From Clostridiales bacterium (GTDB lineage: Bacteria; Bacillota; Clostridia; Oscillospirales; Oscillospiraceae): a stretch of DNA of 64,000 nucleotides. Made by a program: the position numbers and the translations under genes. Shown here in pieces: positions 59,186-64,000 of the stretch (positions within the stretch are counted from its first letter, which is position 1; each line of letters starts with the position of its first letter). The DNA is taken from the NCBI GenBank assembly GCA_003150355.1, contig QAMJ01000014.1, positions 62,001 through 126,000 on the forward strand, in the 5' to 3' direction. The notes under the pieces were generated by a model. It had not been told where the DNA came from. It worked only from the letters and a program-made list of their open reading frames with translations, and made no database searches.

Positions 59186-60298
59186 TCAGTCCTCGGTGAA
59201 GTCCGCGGCGGTGATATCCACGGCGGTGGGAGTGCGGCCGGAGACCATGGCGGCGCGCTTTGCCTGCGGGGTGAGGAGCTTGTGCGCGTTCTCGCGTATC
59301 TCCTTTTCGATAGCGTCGCAGGCTTCGGGATTGGCGAGAAGGTACTCCTTCACACCGTCGCGACCTTGAATGCGCTGACCGTTGCAGGTGTACCACGCGC
59401 CGGCCTTGTCGATGATCTCGAGCTTAACGCCGAGGTCGATTATCTCGCCGACCTTGGAAATGCCTTCACCGTACATGATGTCAAACTCCGCCTCGCGGAA
59501 CGGGGGAGCGACCTTGTTCTTGACGACCTTGGCGCGAGTGCGGTTGCCGACCATTTCGCCGCCGACCTTGAGGGTCTCGATGCGGCGCACGTCGATACGC
59601 ACGGAGGCATAATACTTCAGCGCGAGACCGCCGGGGGTAGTCTCGGGGCTGCCGTACATGACGCCGATTTTCTGACGCAGCTGGTTGATGAAAATAACGG
59701 TGCAGTTGTTCTTCGAGATAGCACCGGCCAGACGGCGCATCGCCTGGCTCATAAGCCTTGCCAGCGCGCCGACGACGGTATCGCCGACCTCGCCCTCGAG
59801 CTCGACGCGCGGGATCAGAGCCGCGACGGAGTCAACGACGAGCACGTCGATGGCACCGGAGCGGACGAGGGATTCTGCAATGTCAAGCGCCTGCTCGCCG
59901 GTGTCCGGCTGGGAAATGAGCAGGCTGTCGATATCGACGCCGAGAGCTCTCGCATAAGCCGGTTCGAGGGCGTGCTCAACGTCTATATACGCTGCGTCCC
60001 CGCCGTTTTTCTGCGCGGAGGCGACGACATGCAGCGCAAGCGTGGTCTTACCGGAGGCCTCAGGCCCGTATATCTCGACGATACGGCCGCGAGGAACGCC
60101 GCCGATGCCGAGGGCAAGGTCAAGGGACAGGGAGCCCGTGGAGAGCGCCTCGACGTTAACAGAGATATCGTCTCCGAGGCGCATGATGGTGCCCTTGCCG
60201 TAGTCCTTTTCTATTTTCGCAATGGCTGTCTCAAGCGCTTTTTTCTTATCGCCGCTTGCGGGCGCGGTCACTGCAACTGCTTTTTTCTTCTCGGCCAT
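59186..60298 (-). CDS. recA: Recombinase RecA
   Basis: 370 aa from ATG 60298, chosen for GAGGGAGAACAA just upstream; the longer frame overlaps prmC. Walker A is GPEASGKTT (78-86); AAYIDVEHALEP, LLISQPDTGEQALDI and FINQLRQKIGVMYGSPETTPGG (split over about 205-225) are the usual RecA blocks. It drives homologous recombination and SOS induction. No SOS box was recognised in the 45 bases between prmC and recA. Confidence 0.97.
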   Translation of the reverse strand: MAEKKKAVAVTAPASGDKKKALETAIAKIEKDYGKGTIMRLGDDISVNVEALSTGSLSLDLALGIGGVPRGRIVEIYGPEASGKTTLALHVVASAQKNGGDAAYIDVEHALEPAYARALGVDIDSLLISQPDTGEQALDIAESLVRSGAIDVLVVDSVAALIPRVELEGEVGDTVVGALARLMSQAMRRLAGAISKNNCTVIFINQLRQKIGVMYGSPETTPGGLALKYYASVRIDVRRIETLKVGGEMVGNRTRAKVVKNKVAPPFREAEFDIMYGEGISKVGEIIDLGVKLEIIDKAGAWYTCNGQRIQGRDGVKEYLLANPEACDAIEKEIRENAHKLLTPQAKRAAMVSGRTPTAVDITAADFTED

Positions 60299-60342
60299 TT
60301 GTTCTCCCTCTCTTATGATCAGAATGATTTTATATACTTGAT

Positions 60343-61197
60343 TTACATTTTCCCGATGACGACGCGGTCGATCATCTGGGTGTCCTTCCTCGTCTGTGCC
60401 GAGGCAAAGCCCGCGGCCATGAGCATTTCGCACACGGCGCTTGCCTGACCCTCGCCGACCTCGAACATGAGGCAGCCGCTGGGGCGCAGCAGACTCTTCC
60501 AATATTTTATAATGCCCTTGTAGAAGCGAAGCCCGTCCTCACCGCCGTCGAGCGCCCAGATAGGCTCATAGTCGCGCACGGAACGGTCAAGCTTGGCGAT
60601 TTCGGCGCTCTCTATGTACGGCGGGTTCGAGACGATAACGTCAAAGCTGCCAATGCCGAGCGGGGGCGAGCTTGTCGCGTCCGCCTGCATGCAGATAACA
60701 CGCGAGCTGAGGCGGTTCTTTGCGATGTTCTGCCGACAGACCTCAAGCGCGCTTGCGCTGAGATCGACCGCGACAAGCTTCGTCGCGGGAAGCTCATGCC
60801 CGATCGCGCAGGTGATGCAGCCGCTGCCGCAGCACAGGTCGAGCACGCGCGCATCCATCTTGTACCCGGTAAGAAATTCTTTCACCGCGTCGACAAGCAC
60901 CTCAGTGTCCATCCGCGGGATGAGCACATCGGGCGTCACGGTCATGGGAAGCCCGTAGAACTCCCATGAGCCGGTTATGTAGGCGACAGGCTCGCCGCGC
61001 AGGCGGCGGGCGGTATAGTCGAGCACGGTGTTTTCCACCTGCTCGGTCGTATACAGATTGATGTCCCGCAGAAGCTGCTGCACGGTTTTGCCCGCGGCGC
61101 AGGCGACAAGGATCCGCGCCTCGAGCGCGTAGCCCTCAACGCCGTTCTGCCGCAGTATGTTCCTTGTGGACAGATAGATGTCGTTATATGTTTTCAA
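60343..61197 (-). CDS. prmC: Peptide chain release factor N5-glutamine methyltransferase
   Basis: 284 aa from TTG 61197, preferred because GAGAGGACAAA stands just before it and the product then starts MKTYNDIYLSTRNILRQ, as in the family. An in-frame ATG at 61260 would overlap the upstream gene. SAM-binding loop LCCGSG (121-126); catalytic NPPY (191-194) in IVSNPPYIESAEI; substrate region IPRMDTE (93-99). It methylates the GGQ glutamine of release factors RF1/RF2. It is usually near prfA; here it follows the yqhQ-like gene. Confidence 0.93.
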   Translation of the reverse strand: MKTYNDIYLSTRNILRQNGVEGYALEARILVACAAGKTVQQLLRDINLYTTEQVENTVLDYTARRLRGEPVAYITGSWEFYGLPMTVTPDVLIPRMDTEVLVDAVKEFLTGYKMDARVLDLCCGSGCITCAIGHELPATKLVAVDLSASALEVCRQNIAKNRLSSRVICMQADATSSPPLGIGSFDVIVSNPPYIESAEIAKLDRSVRDYEPIWALDGGEDGLRFYKGIIKYWKSLLRPSGCLMFEVGEGQASAVCEMLMAAGFASAQTRKDTQMIDRVVIGKM

Positions 61198-61216
61198 TTT
61201 GTCCTCTCCAGATGTC

Positions 61217-62167
61217 TCATTTTCCCCACTCGTCGCTGCCCTTTTCATCGGGTATGACAAGCTCCAGCGCGCGGATCGCGCACTCTATCATCGAGTCGTC
61301 AGGCTCGTTCGTTGTCAGGTGCTGGAGCCACTTGCCGGGAGCCGACAGCGCGGCGGACAGCCAGTTGTCATGCAGACCGCACCAGCGGTTTATCTCATAG
61401 CTTATCCCGACGACGATCGGCAGCAGCAGCAGGTGGCAGCCCATGCGGGCAAAGCTGTTGTCAAGCCGGACGACGGAGTTGACAAGGATGCTGACCACGA
61501 CCACGACGAGCAGAAAGCTCGTCCCGCAGCGGGGATGGAAGCGTGACTCCTCACGGACATTCTCGACCGTAAGCTCCTTGCCGTGCTCGTAGCAGAAGAT
61601 GGTCTTATGCTCCGCGCCATGGTAGGAGAACAGGCGCTTCACGTCGCTCACGCAGGTGCACAGCTTCATGTACGCGAGCAGGATGATGACGCGCACAAGA
61701 CCCTCTGACAGATTACGCACAAAATAGCTCGCTGTCAAGGGCTTTATCAGGCCGACGATGGCCGCCGGCAGGAAGATGAACAGAAACAGGGACAGCGCGA
61801 TGCCGAGCACGACAGCGACGCCGATGATGAGCTTCTGCGCCTTGTCCTCGGGGAAGTGATCTTCGATCCATTTATCGAGCTTGTCAGGCTCACCCTGCTC
61901 CTCAATGGGGACGAGGCTTGCCGAATAGGTCAGCGCCTGCATGCCTTTTATCATCGAGTCAAGGAATATGGCGCAGCCGCGGATGAGCGGCCAGCCGAGA
62001 ACGGGGTACTTGTCCTTTATGAATTTGAGCTCTTCGGTCTTTTCAACAAGACCGTCCTTCGTGCGGCAGACGATGGCCTGCTTTTTCGGGCCGCGCATGA
62101 GGATGCCCTCAATGAGCGCCTGCCCGCCTATGGAAGTGCGGAAACCGCAGGATCTGCTGTTTTTCAA
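61217..62167 (-). CDS. DUF1385 family membrane protein (YqhQ-like)
   Basis: 316 aa. Opens with SIGGQALIEGILMRGPKKQAIVCR, the DUF1385 signature. About four to six spans follow. The YHGAEHKTIFCYEHGKELTVENVREESRFHPRCGTSFLL block, with several His and Cys residues, is strictly typical. The function is unknown; the gene is regularly next to prmC and prfA in Clostridia and Bacilli, and so it is here. Confidence 0.9.
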   Translation of the reverse strand: MKNSRSCGFRTSIGGQALIEGILMRGPKKQAIVCRTKDGLVEKTEELKFIKDKYPVLGWPLIRGCAIFLDSMIKGMQALTYSASLVPIEEQGEPDKLDKWIEDHFPEDKAQKLIIGVAVVLGIALSLFLFIFLPAAIVGLIKPLTASYFVRNLSEGLVRVIILLAYMKLCTCVSDVKRLFSYHGAEHKTIFCYEHGKELTVENVREESRFHPRCGTSFLLVVVVVSILVNSVVRLDNSFARMGCHLLLLPIVVGISYEINRWCGLHDNWLSAALSAPGKWLQHLTTNEPDDSMIECAIRALELVIPDEKGSDEWGK

Positions 62168-62213
62168 TTCGGGGTTCTCCTTTGTAAGTGCGATAGTGCG
62201 ATAGAAAGTAATA

Positions 62214-63203
62214 TCAGGTGTTCATCGGCAGGCTGACGGAGACGACGCAGCCGCCGCCCGGGGCGTTATCGATATCGAGCCTGCCGCCGTGGCGGGTGAC
62301 GATCTCATCGCACACGGAAAGGCCGATGCCGGTGCCGCGGTTCTTGGAGCTGCCCTTGTAGAACTTCTCCTTGACGTGCGGAAGCTCACCCTCGGGGATG
62401 CCGTGGCCATAATCGCGCACGGTGATGTGAACAAAGCTGCCGTCGTCATCGAGCTTTACATCCACCTTGCCGCCCTCGCCGCCGTGCTTCATGGCGTTGT
62501 CAAGCAGATTGAGAAACACCTGCTTGAGCCGCTCCGGGTCGCCGGGGATGAGCGGTATCTCAACGGGGGGCTCGGTATAATTGACCTCAATGCCGGCCTG
62601 ACGCATAAGCTCGCCATAGGTGAAGAGCGCGTCCTCAAGCTCGGCGGCGATGTCGATAAGCTCGACGCGGAGGTTGAAGCGCCCGTCCTGGATCCTTGTG
62701 AATTCTAGCAGCTCCTTGACCATGCCGGTGAGGCGCTCGGCCTCCTTGGAGATGATATGGATGCCTCGCAGGGAGTCGCCCTGCACAGCGGGATCGTAGG
62801 CGATGGTCTCCGCCCAGCCGGTGATTGCGGTAAGCGGGGTGCGCAGCTCGTGCGAGACCTGCGAGATGAACTCCGTGCGGGACTTTTCCGCGATGGCGAC
62901 CTTTTCGGACATGTCGTTTATCTCCTCGGTCAGGACACCGAGTTCATCGTCACGTTCCTTTTCGAGCTTTATCCCGTAGGTGCCCTCGGCGATGCGGCGG
63001 GCATGATCGCTGAGCTTTGCGATAGGCTCTGACACGCGGCTTGAGAACCAGAGGTTCACGCCGATGAGGTAGAGACAGACGATGATAGACAGCGCGGCGG
63101 AGAGCCACGCGATGCCGTGCAGCCCGACCCACACGCCTATGAGCAGCAGCGCGACAGCCGCGATGCAGGAAACTAAAAGCTGGTTTTTAAGCTCTTTCAG
63201 CAT
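62214..63203 (-). CDS. Sensor histidine kinase
   Basis: 329 aa. Two membrane spans at the N-terminus (about 8-28 and 32-54) with almost no loop between, so it has no extracellular sensor and probably senses in the membrane or through the HAMP region (about 55-105). HisKA with phospho-acceptor H118 in VSHELRTPLTAITGW; HATPase with NLLDNAMKHG, DYGHGIPEGELP and GTGIGLSVC. The intramembrane-sensing layout resembles envelope-stress kinases. It lies 55 bases downstream of its response regulator. Confidence 0.92.
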   Translation of the reverse strand: MLKELKNQLLVSCIAAVALLLIGVWVGLHGIAWLSAALSIIVCLYLIGVNLWFSSRVSEPIAKLSDHARRIAEGTYGIKLEKERDDELGVLTEEINDMSEKVAIAEKSRTEFISQVSHELRTPLTAITGWAETIAYDPAVQGDSLRGIHIISKEAERLTGMVKELLEFTRIQDGRFNLRVELIDIAAELEDALFTYGELMRQAGIEVNYTEPPVEIPLIPGDPERLKQVFLNLLDNAMKHGGEGGKVDVKLDDDGSFVHITVRDYGHGIPEGELPHVKEKFYKGSSKNRGTGIGLSVCDEIVTRHGGRLDIDNAPGGGCVVSVSLPMNT

Positions 63204-63258
63204 TGGTTTTACTTCTTACCTTCTGTGTTTATTATGGGATGGGAAAGCTCCGCGCGGC

Positions 63259-63948
63259 TCAATAGCCCCACTTATAGCCGTAGCCCCAGACGGTGGTGAG
63301 GTATTCGGGCTCGGTCGGGTCGGTCTCGATCTTTATGCGCAGGCGGCGGATGTTGACGTCGACCGTCTTGAGCTCGCCCGTAAAGTCGTTGCCCCAAACG
63401 GCGGCGAGGATATCCTCCCTCGACATAGCCTTGCCGGGGTTCTCCATAAACAGCTTCATCAGCAGGTATTCTATCTGTGTGAGCTTCAGGCGCTGGCCGT
63501 TCTTCTCAAGGGTGCGGTTGCGGGTGTTGAGCAGGAACGGGCCGCTGGATATTTCGGTCGAGGATTTTTCATCATCGTCAACTCCGAGGCGGCGGACCAG
63601 CGCATCGACGCGCGCGGTAAGCTCCGCCGGGGAGAAGGGCTTTGTCACATAATCGTCCGCACCGGTCATAAGGCCGGTGACTTTATCTATCTCCTGGCTC
63701 TTCGCGGTGAGCATGATTATGCCCATCTTTGAGCCGGTGGCGCGGATGCGGCGGCAGACCTCAAAACCGTCGATATCCGGGAGCATCACATCAAGCAGTG
63801 CCATGCAGATATCGGGGTTGACCTTGAGCTTTTCCAGCGCCATTTCTCCGTTCTCCGCCTCGATGGGCTCATACCCGCTGCGGCGCAGGTTGATGACCAC
63901 AAAGCTGCGGATGTTGGCTTCGTCTTCCAGAACGAGAATTTTCTTCAT
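63259..63948 (-). CDS. OmpR/PhoB-family response regulator
   Basis: 229 aa. Receiver domain with phospho-acceptor D53 in MALLDVMLPDIDGFEV and acidic E8-D9. C-terminal winged helix includes LTQIEYLLMKLFMENPGKAMSREDILAAVWG and VDVNIRRLRIKIE, ending in TVWGYGYKWGY. It is encoded with the kinase at 62214. Its targets are not evident. The start has GGAGC upstream. Between 63949 and the window end only a short repeat (63966-63971 with 63984-63989) is visible. Confidence 0.95.
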   Translation of the reverse strand: MKKILVLEDEANIRSFVVINLRRSGYEPIEAENGEMALEKLKVNPDICMALLDVMLPDIDGFEVCRRIRATGSKMGIIMLTAKSQEIDKVTGLMTGADDYVTKPFSPAELTARVDALVRRLGVDDDEKSSTEISSGPFLLNTRNRTLEKNGQRLKLTQIEYLLMKLFMENPGKAMSREDILAAVWGNDFTGELKTVDVNIRRLRIKIETDPTEPEYLTTVWGYGYKWGY

Positions 63949-64000
63949 GGCGTTAGCTCCTTCTTGTCCGCAGAGCGTACCCCGCGGACGGATTTGGGTT

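Noticed and set aside
58832..60448. 538-codon open frame opposite recX and recA
   Set aside because: Shadow of recA/recX; no domain.
60299..60502. 68-codon N-terminal extension of RecA
   Set aside because: Overlaps the end of prmC and is unlike any RecA; ATG 60298 has the ribosome site.

Overview
The window reads as chromosome of a spore-forming, anaerobic, GC-rich Clostridia, most like gut Oscillospiraceae. The evidence is gene content: a 2-hydroxyacyl-CoA dehydratase operon, the sporulation set yabP-yabQ-divIC-yabR, a GerS-like lipoprotein next to alanine racemase, two T-box leaders, a DUF3793 protein, a FeoB-associated Cys-rich peptide and IreB. No rRNA, tRNA, CRISPR array, phage, integrase or insertion sequence was seen. 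Taxonomy is inference; no 16S or database search was possible.

Layout. 1-7225 (+): reductive fermentation operon: the end of a MinD/CooC-like ATPase, two dehydratase-like subunits, their ATP-dependent activator, a 52-aa membrane peptide, a protein resembling the A-cluster domain of acetyl-CoA synthase, and an old-yellow-enzyme type Fe-S flavoprotein reductase; it ends at a strong terminator. 7371-10681 (+): tryptophan T-box leader and a trpXYZ-type ABC transporter. 10742-12176 (+): yabP, yabQ, divIC-like, yabR. 12217-13826 (-): glycolipid glycosyltransferase and a small membrane acyltransferase-like protein. 14079-17375 (+): ydjI/ydjG/ydjH-like membrane stress genes. 17436-22981 (-): two giant YhgE/Pip membrane proteins flanking a third membrane protein. 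23334-35093 (+): exopolysaccharide cluster, including a TupA-like gene with an 18-unit CA microsatellite inside its reading frame. 35166-39867: tspO (+), ireB (-), and pheST (-) behind a phenylalanine T-box. 40240-41978 (+): gerS-like and alr. 42037-43155 (-): CDF metal exporter behind a probable NiCo riboswitch. 43220-48465: tripartite tricarboxylate transporter operon with a DapA-family aldolase (-), controlled by a divergent LacI-type regulator (+). 48554-54347: iron regulon with two feoA, feoB, feoX, two DtxR-like regulators, an HMA protein, DUF3793 and flavodoxin. 54418-63948 (-): flavodoxin-ferredoxin, cysS, pgsA, rimO, recX, recA, prmC, yqhQ-like and a two-component system.

The most notable observations are: (1) the dehydratase operon with its ACS-like and CooC-like partners; (2) the in-frame CA repeat, which would act as an on/off switch for a second half-domain of the TupA-like protein; (3) a set of inverted repeats of the form GTTA-N8-TAAC at the feo and flavodoxin promoters, one lying exactly on a -10 box; (4) lineage insertions in FeoB and PheT; (5) the metal-sensing leader upstream of the CDF gene.
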